Shown here piece after piece: positions 7,347-12,604 of a DNA stretch of 33,118 nucleotides; the stretch's first letter is position 1; each line of letters starts with the position of its first letter. The DNA comes from Lachnospiraceae bacterium (GTDB taxonomy: Bacteria; Bacillota; Clostridia; Lachnospirales; Lachnospiraceae), in the NCBI GenBank assembly GCA_030825115.1, contig JAPJQL010000039.1, forward strand, positions 1 through 33,118, given 5' to 3'. The position numbers and the translations under genes were made by a program. The notes under the pieces were generated by a model. That model searched no databases, was not told the origin of the DNA, and worked only from the letters and a program-made list of their open reading frames with translations.

Positions 7347-8081
7347 TTACCCGCCCCTCCTTTTCCGGTTGATCCGTATCAATGTGTATCTCCTGTATTT
7401 AAACCCCGTCACTGGGTTTACCCCTTCAACGAACGACTCCTTGTCAAGATACCAGCCCTTCGGGACCCGTACCTCCCCCCAGGTCTCCCATTTCAGGTAT
7501 TCTTTTTTCTTAGGCTCCTTCACCGGAAGGTTTCGTGATGACGAGTAGCTGCTTTCTTTTATCCTTTTATCAGTCTTTGGTGTCTTCGTTATGTATGCAG
7601 CCAGCTCCCGGAACTCCCCTTTTTCATACATCAGCTGGTTGTACACCTTCCCTTTCTTCCAGGCGGCAGCCAGGATGATATCTGTATCCGGTATCCGGTT
7701 AATGGCGAGATGGATATGCCATGCGTTCTTTGTACCCACCTCGATGTTGCGGATCCATTTCAGTTCATGTCCCCGCTTCCGGTATTCTTTCCGCACCGCA
7801 GTGACAAACTCCCTGAAATCCTTTTTCGCCGCTTCCATATCTTCGGGACGGTCTGCCTTCCTGTATGTCAGGTCCGTGAAGTAATCATTTACGTCAAAAT
7901 GAGTGCGGAGCTTCCTCCTGGCAAGCTTCTCCTTGTTGTACTGGTTTATCTTTTCAATCTGCTCCGGTGTTGGCTTCTTTCGTTCCATCCTCTTCTGCCC
8001 CGGTGCTCCATACCTCGCTGTATGGTATTCCTCTACCTCAATCGCATTCCTAAAGTAGTACCTCTTTCCCGTATACGCCAT
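7347..8081 (-). CDS. HUH-type rolling-circle replication protein
   Basis: This 244-residue protein shows the three motifs of HUH replication endonucleases in order. They are a hydrophobic strand ending TDLTY near residue 65, the metal-binding HUH box in NAWHIHLAI near 118-126, and AAYITKTPK near 161-169 with the presumed nicking Tyr followed by Lys. Such proteins nick one strand at an origin and become covalently attached to it. The N-terminal 50 residues are basic, as is the C-terminal RINRKRRGG. The start is the ATG of MAYTGKRYYF, preceded by an AGGA-like site; an upstream TTG at 8111 is less likely. The gap upstream holds a hairpin cluster that could be its origin. Confidence 0.8.
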   Translation of the reverse strand: MAYTGKRYYFRNAIEVEEYHTARYGAPGQKRMERKKPTPEQIEKINQYNKEKLARRKLRTHFDVNDYFTDLTYRKADRPEDMEAAKKDFREFVTAVRKEYRKRGHELKWIRNIEVGTKNAWHIHLAINRIPDTDIILAAAWKKGKVYNQLMYEKGEFRELAAYITKTPKTDKRIKESSYSSSRNLPVKEPKKKEYLKWETWGEVRVPKGWYLDKESFVEGVNPVTGFKYRRYTLIRINRKRRGG

Positions 8082-8143
8082 ATCCAGTCCTATCTTTAAT
8101 ATGTTTATCAAGTTTGAAAGCGGCTGAAAACCGCTGTTTTTGC

Positions 8144-8172
8144 TTGATTTTTCAGGGAGTACAGCGTATAAT
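8144..8172 (+). promoter_or_regulatory. Plus-strand promoter in the hairpin cluster
   Basis: The -35 is TTGATT (8144-8149) and the -10 is TATAAT (8167-8172), separated by exactly 17 bases. It points against the surrounding minus-strand operon and leads into a strong terminator about 65 bases later. Confidence 0.55.
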
Positions 8173-8178
8173 AAATAT

Positions 8179-8247
8179 GATGAGTTTTATCGCTGTACAA
8201 AAGGCTCCTATCGTTATTTGCCGTAACGTAGGAGCCATTTTTTTGTT
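8179..8247 (+). ncRNA. Candidate small RNA, antisense to the early operon transcript
   Basis: Transcription from the promoter at 8144-8172 should begin near 8179. It would stop in the T-run after the hairpin at 8203-8236, giving an RNA of about 65-70 bases that is mostly one stem-loop. No ribosome binding site precedes the ATGs near its 5' end, so a peptide is unlikely. Its complement lies in the leader region of the HUH replication gene, which would let it act on replication-gene expression, as antisense RNAs do for rolling-circle plasmids. The role is inference. Confidence 0.4.
8203..8244 (+). terminator. Strong intrinsic terminator
   Basis: The stem GGCTCCTA-(T)-CGTTA pairs with TAACG-TAGGAGCC around a 7-base loop. 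A run of seven T follows one base after the stem on the plus strand. On the minus strand the same stem is followed only by TTTTG, so it would be weaker there. Confidence 0.7.
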
Positions 8248-8266
8248 GTCAATGTGCCTATTTCTT

Positions 8267-8458
8267 TCATGCGCTCACCAGCCCTGCTTCCCTGATCTCC
8301 CGGACCTGCTCCATCGTCAGGCTCCATCGCCTGGCATACGCTTCCTCTTCCCGGATCTCCTCCAGGCATTCCTCGCAATACCGCCCTTCCCCCGCATCCA
8401 GCGGGCATCCGCAGCGCTCACAGGTGTTCTGGTGCCGCCCGTACCGTCTCCTTGTCAT
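8267..8458 (-). CDS. Small zinc-ribbon phage protein
   Basis: The 63-residue product starts MTRRRYGRHQNTCERCGCPLD with GAGGTGAT just before the ATG. It contains CERC followed by YCEEC, a four-cysteine zinc-binding pattern within 21 residues. A helical tail (RRWSLTMEQVREIREAGLV) follows. This is typical of small phage regulatory or DNA-binding proteins. Function unknown. It is the last gene before the hairpin cluster. Confidence 0.65.
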   Translation of the reverse strand: MTRRRYGRHQNTCERCGCPLDAGEGRYCEECLEEIREEEAYARRWSLTMEQVREIREAGLVSA

Positions 8459-8472
8459 CCCAATCACCTCGC

Positions 8473-8829
8473 TTACCAGTGCTTCCTGACGACCATCGGG
8501 TCATTATCGATATCCGGGGCAAAGTAGGCGACCTGTACCGGAATCCCTTCCCGCACCGCATCCACGATCTGCTGTACCTCTGTCAGTGTCCGGCTCTCCT
8601 CGCGCCCTGCGAACCATTCCAGCGCCCCGCTCAGCGTCTGCATGGCATATTCGCAGTTCTCTGCGCCATACTCCGTGTGGAATATGATGTCCTGCCGTAC
8701 ATTTCCGATAGAAAGGCCATGTAGAGCATAATGTTTCAGGAATCCCTGCACGATCCTCTCGTTGCTCATGTCCCCTGTGCTGTGTGCAAGGTCGAACAGC
8801 CACAGTTTCATCTCTTCTGTGCCACGCAT
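8473..8829 (-). CDS. Phage hypothetical protein
   Basis: The product is 118 residues long and starts MRGTEEMKLWLFDL, with AAAGGGG before the ATG. It is a mixed helix/strand protein without recognisable catalytic residues. The middle contains HTEYGAENCEYAMQTLSGAL, and the tail ends PMVVRKHW. It overlaps the upstream 2-TM gene by 22 bases. I know no family for it. Confidence 0.65.
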   Translation of the reverse strand: MRGTEEMKLWLFDLAHSTGDMSNERIVQGFLKHYALHGLSIGNVRQDIIFHTEYGAENCEYAMQTLSGALEWFAGREESRTLTEVQQIVDAVREGIPVQVAYFAPDIDNDPMVVRKHW

Positions 8830-9182
8830 TTTCTTTCCCCTTTCTGCTTATCAGACATCGCCCTGATTAATATGCCGTAAGTAGCCACCCCAGCCAGCAC
8901 CATTGCCAGGCACTCGCCTCCAATTGCTGCTTGTCCAGCACGCTCCGCATATACTACCGGCAGCATGATGATATATGCCTCAAACGCGACTGCCAGCGCA
9001 GCAACGGCACACACTACCTGCGTCCATAGTTTATATGCCCATCGACCTGTCTTTTTTTTCTTAGCCCGTATGTACACCTTGGGCATACGTAGCCTCCACT
9101 TCGGATAACGGTATACGTGGATATGTTCCACGACAATCCGCACCTCCTGCATCTCGCATATCTTTTTCCCTGCCTCATCCAT
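8808..9182 (-). CDS. Phage protein with two membrane helices
   Basis: This is a 124-residue protein. The first 50 residues are soluble and basic (YIRAKKKKTGRWAYK). Two hydrophobic helices then follow, VVCAVAALAVAFEAYIIML and a second one ending LAMVLAGVATYGILI, and the tail is basic. This suggests a hairpin in the membrane with both ends in the cytoplasm. The start has GGAGGAAGAG before the ATG. It could be a superinfection-exclusion or other membrane accessory protein, but nothing in the sequence decides this. Confidence 0.65.
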   Translation of the reverse strand: MDEAGKKICEMQEVRIVVEHIHVYRYPKWRLRMPKVYIRAKKKKTGRWAYKLWTQVVCAVAALAVAFEAYIIMLPVVYAERAGQAAIGGECLAMVLAGVATYGILIRAMSDKQKGERKCVAQKR

Positions 9183-9208
9183 GCTCTTCCTCCAGCCCTG
9201 GCATACCC

Positions 9209-9388
9209 TTAGGCATATTTGTAATCTTTTGCAAACTTCTTCGCACTTTCCTCGTCCTCGAAGATATCAACCCAGACATCGCAGCTACGGGTTTCAGTGC
9301 ATCCGCTTTCTTCTCCGTCCTTTGCCGCCCTGACCTTTGCAACGATCCTGCCGTTATTAAAGATCCTTGCCTCTACTGCATATTTCAT
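9209..9388 (-). CDS. Small phage hypothetical protein
   Basis: The start is set at MKYAVEARIFNNGR because AAAGGAGG lies 9 bases before that ATG. The in-frame upstream ATG would put the binding site inside the gene. The 59-residue product has two beta strands (YAVEARIF, GRIVAKVRAA) and a helix near the end (EESAKKFAKDYKYA), an alpha/beta layout common in small phage early proteins. Function unknown. Confidence 0.65.
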   Translation of the reverse strand: MKYAVEARIFNNGRIVAKVRAAKDGEESGCTETRSCDVWVDIFEDEESAKKFAKDYKYA

Positions 9389-9426
9389 CAGCTTGTTCCT
9401 CCTTTGCTTGTCCATTTATACCGCCA

Positions 9427-9594
9427 TCAGGCGGTTTCTTCTTCCTTTCGAAAATAAGCCGCCTTTAATGCTGGATATGCGACCCTTGCAATATTCTTCA
9501 ATATTACATCGACCTCTTCTGGTGTGGTGTCTTTACAATAGTCATCGTGGATATATATTCTTGCTTCCCCGCTTTGTATTGTCTTAACAATCAT
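9427..9594 (-). CDS. 55-residue phage hypothetical protein
   Basis: The frame starts MIVKTIQSGEARIYIHDDYC and is preceded by AAAGGGGTGG at good spacing. It has a short beta hairpin (ARIYIHDDY), a TPEEVDVILKNIARVAYPAL helix and an acidic tail. It is the second gene of the early operon, 63 bases downstream of the first. The strong binding site and operon position support it; no function is known. Confidence 0.6.
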   Translation of the reverse strand: MIVKTIQSGEARIYIHDDYCKDTTPEEVDVILKNIARVAYPALKAAYFRKEEETA

Positions 9595-9657
9595 GTTTCC
9601 ACCCCTTTCTGGTAGATTATATGTAGGTGTGGCTGTACTTGTTTCACAAAGTCCCTG

Positions 9658-9819
9658 TCATCCTGCCTTAGTTCCCTTCCGCTCCTTCTCTGCCTGCTGC
9701 CGCATCAACAATGTGTTCGCGTCCCGCGTCAGTAACTGGATACTCGGTAGGTCAATCTGTTTTAGAACTGATACGATATTATCGATTTCCTGTTCTTTCT
9801 GTTTTTCCATATCAAACAT
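9658..9819 (-). CDS. First early-operon gene, 53-residue helical protein
   Basis: This is the first gene after the early promoter. A very strong AGGAGGAGGTGAG precedes the ATG. The product starts MFDMEKQKEQEIDNIVSVLK and is charged and helical throughout. The KQK-x-I-x-I-V-x-x-L pattern resembles the 39-residue protein at 10350-10469, which might indicate related small regulators. The position is where cro-like or antirepressor genes lie in many phages, but there is no helix-turn-helix, so the role is open. Confidence 0.6.
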   Translation of the reverse strand: MFDMEKQKEQEIDNIVSVLKQIDLPSIQLLTRDANTLLMRQQAEKERKGTKAG

Positions 9820-9850
9820 CTTCTCACCTCCTCCTGTTGCCTATGGTTAC

Positions 9851-9879
9851 ATTATATGGGTCTTAGTCCCTTTTGTCAA
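9851..9879 (-). promoter_or_regulatory. Early (lytic) promoter with perfect consensus
   Basis: On the minus strand TTGACA (9874-9879) and TATAAT (9851-9856) are separated by exactly 17 bases. It drives the long early operon beginning at 9819. Such a strong promoter must be tightly repressed in a lysogen, presumably by the divergent XRE repressor. Confidence 0.85.
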
Positions 9880-9895
9880 TAGTTTTTTGTTGACT

Positions 9896-9923
9896 TTGAC
9901 CCCTTTTCGTGTTAATCTATGAT
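9896..9923 (+). promoter_or_regulatory. Promoter of the repressor gene
   Basis: TTGACC (9896-9901) and TATGAT (9918-9923) are 16 bases apart on the plus strand. They lie 19 bases before the repressor ATG, which has AGGAGG at 9928-9933. The -35 regions of this and the early promoter lie only about 16 bases apart. The inverted words GTCAA/TTGAC at 9875-9879 and 9890-9894 between them are candidate operator half-sites. Confidence 0.55.
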
Positions 9924-9941
9924 TAATAGGAGGTATTCACC

Positions 9942-10328
9942 ATGAATGAACGATTGAAAGAATTAAGAGCTACCTTAGGAATAACATTAGAAGAATTCGG
10001 AAAAAAAGTAGGAATAACCCGTTCCGCTGTAGGTAGGCTTGAAAAAGGCGAGCGTAATTTAACCGAGCAAATGATAATATCTATATGCAGGGAATTTGAT
10101 GTAAACGAGGAATGGCTCCGAACCGGCGCAGGTGAGATGTTTGATCGGCTTACAGATCAGCAGAAGGTAATGAAATATGCCGGGTTATTGTTGAAAGATA
10201 CTGACTCGATTGTAGCAAGCGCAATCAAAACTTTTCTTGTCACATACGAGCAATTAGATGATACCAGCAAAGCCGTTTTGGAAAAAATAGCTTCTCAATA
10301 CTTAGAAAATTGGAAAGGAGGTCGATAA
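9942..10328 (+). CDS. XRE-family phage repressor (CI-like), without peptidase domain
   Basis: The product is 128 residues. Residues 1-65 are a clear XRE/Cro-CI helix-turn-helix (RLKELRATLGITLEEFGKKV, then GITRSAVGRLEKGERNLTEQ, then WLRTGAGEMF). The remaining 60 residues are helical and probably make the dimer or oligomer contact. There is no S24/LexA-type self-cleavage domain, so RecA cannot inactivate it by the usual route. It lies divergent to the early operon, with its own promoter and AGGAGG site, and ends in a hairpin. It presumably holds the early promoter off. Confidence 0.85.
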   Translation: MNERLKELRATLGITLEEFGKKVGITRSAVGRLEKGERNLTEQMIISICREFDVNEEWLRTGAGEMFDRLTDQQKVMKYAGLLLKDTDSIVASAIKTFLVTYEQLDDTSKAVLEKIASQYLENWKGGR

Positions 10329-10339
10329 TCCGACCTCCT
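10316..10339. terminator. Hairpin shared by convergent genes
   Basis: AGGAGGTCG (10316-10324) and CGACCTCCT (10331-10339) form a 9-base-pair stem around ATAATC, overlapping the repressor stop codon. The T-runs are poor on both sides, so termination may be leaky. The 39-residue gene on the other strand ends 11 bases away. Confidence 0.5.
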
Positions 10340-10349
10340 CCAAAAAACA

Positions 10350-10469
10350 TTATGAAAGATAGCTTTTAATGAACAGCATAAGTTCATGTACCTTTTCCGA
10401 AGGGACATTTTGTAGCAAATCAATAATAACTGCAATGTCCTTTTGTTTTTTCATTTCATCATCTTTCAT
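10350..10469 (-). CDS. 39-residue protein under SOS-type control; candidate antirepressor
   Basis: The frame reads MKDDEMKKQKDIAVIIDLLQ and continues for 19 more residues to a TAA. It is preceded by AAAGGGGCGG. The protein is small, charged and helical. Its promoter (10575-10603) lies between two LexA-like boxes, and the gene runs toward the repressor gene, ending 22 bases from it. Known phages such as 186 (Tum) use a LexA-controlled antirepressor because their repressor is not cleaved by RecA; the same need exists here. Antirepressor function is an inference from position and regulation only. Confidence 0.6.
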   Translation of the reverse strand: MKDDEMKKQKDIAVIIDLLQNVPSEKVHELMLFIKSYLS

Positions 10470-10554
10470 ATGTACCGCCCCTTTCCCAAACGTAGGTCAT
10501 ATTGTCGGCTTGCACAAGGGAAAGTGTGTGCTTACTGACATTAATACCAGAACC

Positions 10555-10568
10555 AGAACAGATGTTCT
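10555..10568. promoter_or_regulatory. LexA (SOS) box, downstream copy
   Basis: AGAACAGATGTTCT contains GAAC-N4-GTTC, the core of the Gram-positive LexA site. It fits the Bacillus consensus CGAACRNRYGTTYC at all but the outermost two bases. It lies just after the -10 of the promoter at 10575-10603, where bound LexA would block initiation. Confidence 0.65.
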
Positions 10569-10574
10569 GTTTTT

Positions 10575-10603
10575 ATGTTAGCACATTTCTATCCAGCTTG
10601 CAA
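10575..10603 (-). promoter_or_regulatory. Promoter between two LexA boxes
   Basis: On the minus strand TTGCAA (10598-10603) and TAACAT (10575-10580) are 17 bases apart. One LexA-like box abuts the -35 upstream, and the other begins 6 bases after the -10. It points to the 39-residue gene and on into the antisense strand of the repressor gene. Confidence 0.55.
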
Positions 10604-10604
10604 T

Positions 10605-10618
10605 CGAACTCACGTTCC
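10605..10618. promoter_or_regulatory. LexA (SOS) box, upstream copy
   Basis: CGAACTCACGTTCC contains GAAC-N4-GTTC and matches the Bacillus LexA consensus at 13 of 14 positions. Its centre is 50 bases from that of the other box, about five helical turns, so two LexA dimers could sit on the same face of the DNA. Confidence 0.65.
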
Positions 10619-10706
10619 TTGATATGACCCATAAATGGTTGATATTTTATTTGCTTCACCAATCATAACGTAACCTTGTTTTAGGAATTTCTGGTTTTAA
10701 AGAATC

Positions 10707-10722
10707 GTCCGGGTACTCGGAC
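10707..10722 (-). terminator. Short hairpin after the small HTH gene
   Basis: GTCCG and CGGAC pair around a 6-base loop immediately after the stop codon of the HTH gene, followed on the minus strand by GATTCTTT. The stem is short and the T-run imperfect, so it is at best a weak terminator. Confidence 0.4.
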
Positions 10723-10724
10723 AC

Positions 10725-10922
10725 TTATTTTAAATCAGACTCGTAAAGGTCCGAAATATGAATATTGAGACCTCTGGCTATTGACTCCAGGGTATCCAGA
10801 CGTGGCATCATTTTACCATTGCATATATCTGATATTGTAGATTTAGGTATGCCAGTTAGATAACTCACCTGCCGTATAGATAAATTTTTGTCATACATGA
10901 TTTTATCCAGCAGTATTTTCAT
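10725..10922 (-). CDS. Small XRE/Cro-like HTH regulator next to the recombinase
   Basis: The 65 residues form a single helix-turn-helix domain (LSIRQVSYLTGIPKSTISDI, then NGKMMPRLDTLESIARGLNI), the usual compact Cro-like form. It is divergent from the serine recombinase, with 72 bases between the two starts, so it probably controls recombinase expression, its own, or both. There is no Shine-Dalgarno before the ATG. A promoter-like TATAGT lies only 11 bases upstream, so the message may be nearly leaderless, as lambda cI is from its maintenance promoter. Confidence 0.8.
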   Translation of the reverse strand: MKILLDKIMYDKNLSIRQVSYLTGIPKSTISDICNGKMMPRLDTLESIARGLNIHISDLYESDLK

Positions 10923-10933
10923 ATTTTTATTTT

Positions 10934-10963
10934 ACTATAAAATTTTAATAATCCGAATGGTAA
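10934..10963 (-). promoter_or_regulatory. Promoter of the small HTH gene
   Basis: On the minus strand TTACCA (10958-10963) and TATAGT (10934-10939) are 18 bases apart. Transcription would start about 5 bases before the ATG. No ribosome binding site is visible in the A-rich leader. Confidence 0.45.
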
Positions 10964-10994
10964 TATATGGAATTTATTGAGGAGGACATTAACT

Positions 10995-12578
10995 ATGTCA
11001 TATCTTATTTATCTTAGAAAAAGTCGAGCTGATAAAGAAGCAGAATCACGAGGCGAAGGCGAAACACTTGCCCGTCACGAAAAAATTTTGAAAGAATTGG
11101 CCGCGAAAATGAAACTTCCGATTGGTGGTATTTACAAAGAAATCGTATCCGGTGAAACCATTGCCTCCCGGCCAAAAATGCAACAGACTCTCCTCGAAGT
11201 GATTCAGGGCAAATGGGAGGGTGTGTTAGTTATGGAAATTGAACGTTTGGCACGAGGAGACACAAAGGATCAGGGCACTGTAGCCGAAGCATTTAAATTT
11301 GGGAATGCAAAAATTGTCACACCGCTCAAAGTATACGACCCACAAAATGAATATGATGAGGAATATTTTGAATTTAACCTTTTTATGAGCCGCCGAGAAT
11401 ATAAGACAATCAATCGCCGTCAGCAACAAGGGCGAATTGCAGCATTCAACGAGGGTTGGTATATTTCCGGCACCGCGCCTTTTGGGTATCAAAAAGTTAA
11501 GCATAAAGGTGATAAGGGATATACTCTCGATATCGTTGAGAATGAGGCTTCCGTTATCCGTATGATTTTTGATTTGTATACAAATGGTATGCTACAGGAT
11601 GACGGCAGCAAAATTCGATATGGCAGCTACCAGATTCGTGATCGTCTCAATGATTTGCATATTGCATCTCGATCTGGTCGCTCTTGGTCGGCCTCATCTG
11701 TTATGGATATACTTCGAAACCCAGTCTACAGTGGATATCAGCGCTGGAGCTGGAGAAAAGTTCAGAAGGAATTCGTTGACGGGCAAATTAGAGAAACACG
11801 TCCGAAGGATGATGACTGTCCAAAAGTTCGAGGTCGCTTTGAAGCTATTATTTCCGAAGAACAGTTTGCGCTGGCGCAAAAAATACGTAAAAACCATCCT
11901 ACTCCAAATAATTGTACAAATAAATTGCAAAATCCCTTATCTGGACTTATTTACTGCTCCAAATGCGGAACCATGATGACCAGGCAGCCAAGTAACACCA
12001 GAGACCATTATGCTATACTCCGATGCCCCAACAGCAAATGCGATAACATTTCGGCTCCTATATATTTAATTGAGGAAAAATTGATTGATGGTCTACTTGA
12101 ATGGCTCACAGAATACGACTTAGACTGGCCAAATAAATCATGCAAATCTGATGAATCATCCATTGAAATTATTAGCCGGTCTATCCGTAATTTAGAAGAG
12201 AAAGCGACACAAAACGCAAAACAATTATCATCAGCCTATGACCTCCTAGAGCAGGGAGTATATTCGATTGATGTTTTTCAAACAAGGCAGCAGACTCTCT
12301 TGAATCAAAAGGAAAGTATAGCCCAAGAATTAGATAGTCTAAAAAGGGAACAATCTGTTCTACTGGCTCGTTCAAAAGCTCGCAAGGAATTTATGCCTGC
12401 AGTAAGGCATATTACTGATACATACCTGAGCATTAATGATGTGCATGTGAAAAATTCTATGCTAAGAGATGTTTTGGAGAAAGTAGACTATTTAAAAACA
12501 ACAAGAAATAAAAAAGGATGTAGAGACTCTGCTAATTTCTCGCTCCACCTTTATCCGCGTATCCCTGAAAGCTTATAA
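10995..12578 (+). CDS. Large serine recombinase (integrase)
   Basis: The product is 527 residues. The resolvase catalytic domain is at residues 1-150 with the nucleophile Ser in YLRKSRAD (Ser10) and the MEIERLARG region. The recombinase DNA-binding domain follows (about 160-290: GTAPFGYQKV, then SSVMDILRNPVYSGYQ). A zinc ribbon comes next (YCSKCGTM, then RCPNSKCDN, about 320-355), then a coiled-coil (about 400-475). The start is the ATG with AGGAGG at 10980-10985; an upstream TTG would include that site. It catalyses site-specific integration and, with a directionality factor not identifiable here, excision. It lies 50 bases from the attachment site. Confidence 0.95.
   Translation: MSYLIYLRKSRADKEAESRGEGETLARHEKILKELAAKMKLPIGGIYKEIVSGETIASRPKMQQTLLEVIQGKWEGVLVMEIERLARGDTKDQGTVAEAFKFGNAKIVTPLKVYDPQNEYDEEYFEFNLFMSRREYKTINRRQQQGRIAAFNEGWYISGTAPFGYQKVKHKGDKGYTLDIVENEASVIRMIFDLYTNGMLQDDGSKIRYGSYQIRDRLNDLHIASRSGRSWSASSVMDILRNPVYSGYQRWSWRKVQKEFVDGQIRETRPKDDDCPKVRGRFEAIISEEQFALAQKIRKNHPTPNNCTNKLQNPLSGLIYCSKCGTMMTRQPSNTRDHYAILRCPNSKCDNISAPIYLIEEKLIDGLLEWLTEYDLDWPNKSCKSDESSIEIISRSIRNLEEKATQNAKQLSSAYDLLEQGVYSIDVFQTRQQTLLNQKESIAQELDSLKREQSVLLARSKARKEFMPAVRHITDTYLSINDVHVKNSMLRDVLEKVDYLKTTRNKKGCRDSANFSLHLYPRIPESL
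11866..11880. repeat. Palindrome copy 3, TTGCGCTGGCGCAAA
   Basis: Identical over 15 bases to the copy at 7307 and followed by an A-run. It lies inside the recombinase gene in a different reading frame from the other copies. Confidence 0.6.
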
Positions 12579-12604
12579 AACATAGGTCTTTGTGGGAGAT
12601 TTTA

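Larger units (their letters stand above)
8112..8250. other. Hairpin cluster between genes; candidate replication origin
   Basis: In 140 bases there are three nested or tandem inverted repeats. These are AGCGG/CCGCT at 8119-8135, GTACAGCG/CGCTGTAC at 8159-8166 and 8191-8198 around an AT-rich 24-base loop, and GGCTCCTA/TAGGAGCC at 8203-8236. The region lies just upstream of the HUH replication gene, where nick sites of such proteins are often found. It also contains a plus-strand promoter and terminator, so it may instead, or also, encode a small RNA. Confidence 0.45.

Noticed and set aside
8114..8527. Plus-strand frame with a hydrophobic peptide beginning MMSFIAVQKAP
   Set aside because: No ribosome binding site; a terminator hairpin lies within its first 20 codons, and the rest is antisense to a small gene. 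The region fits a small RNA better.
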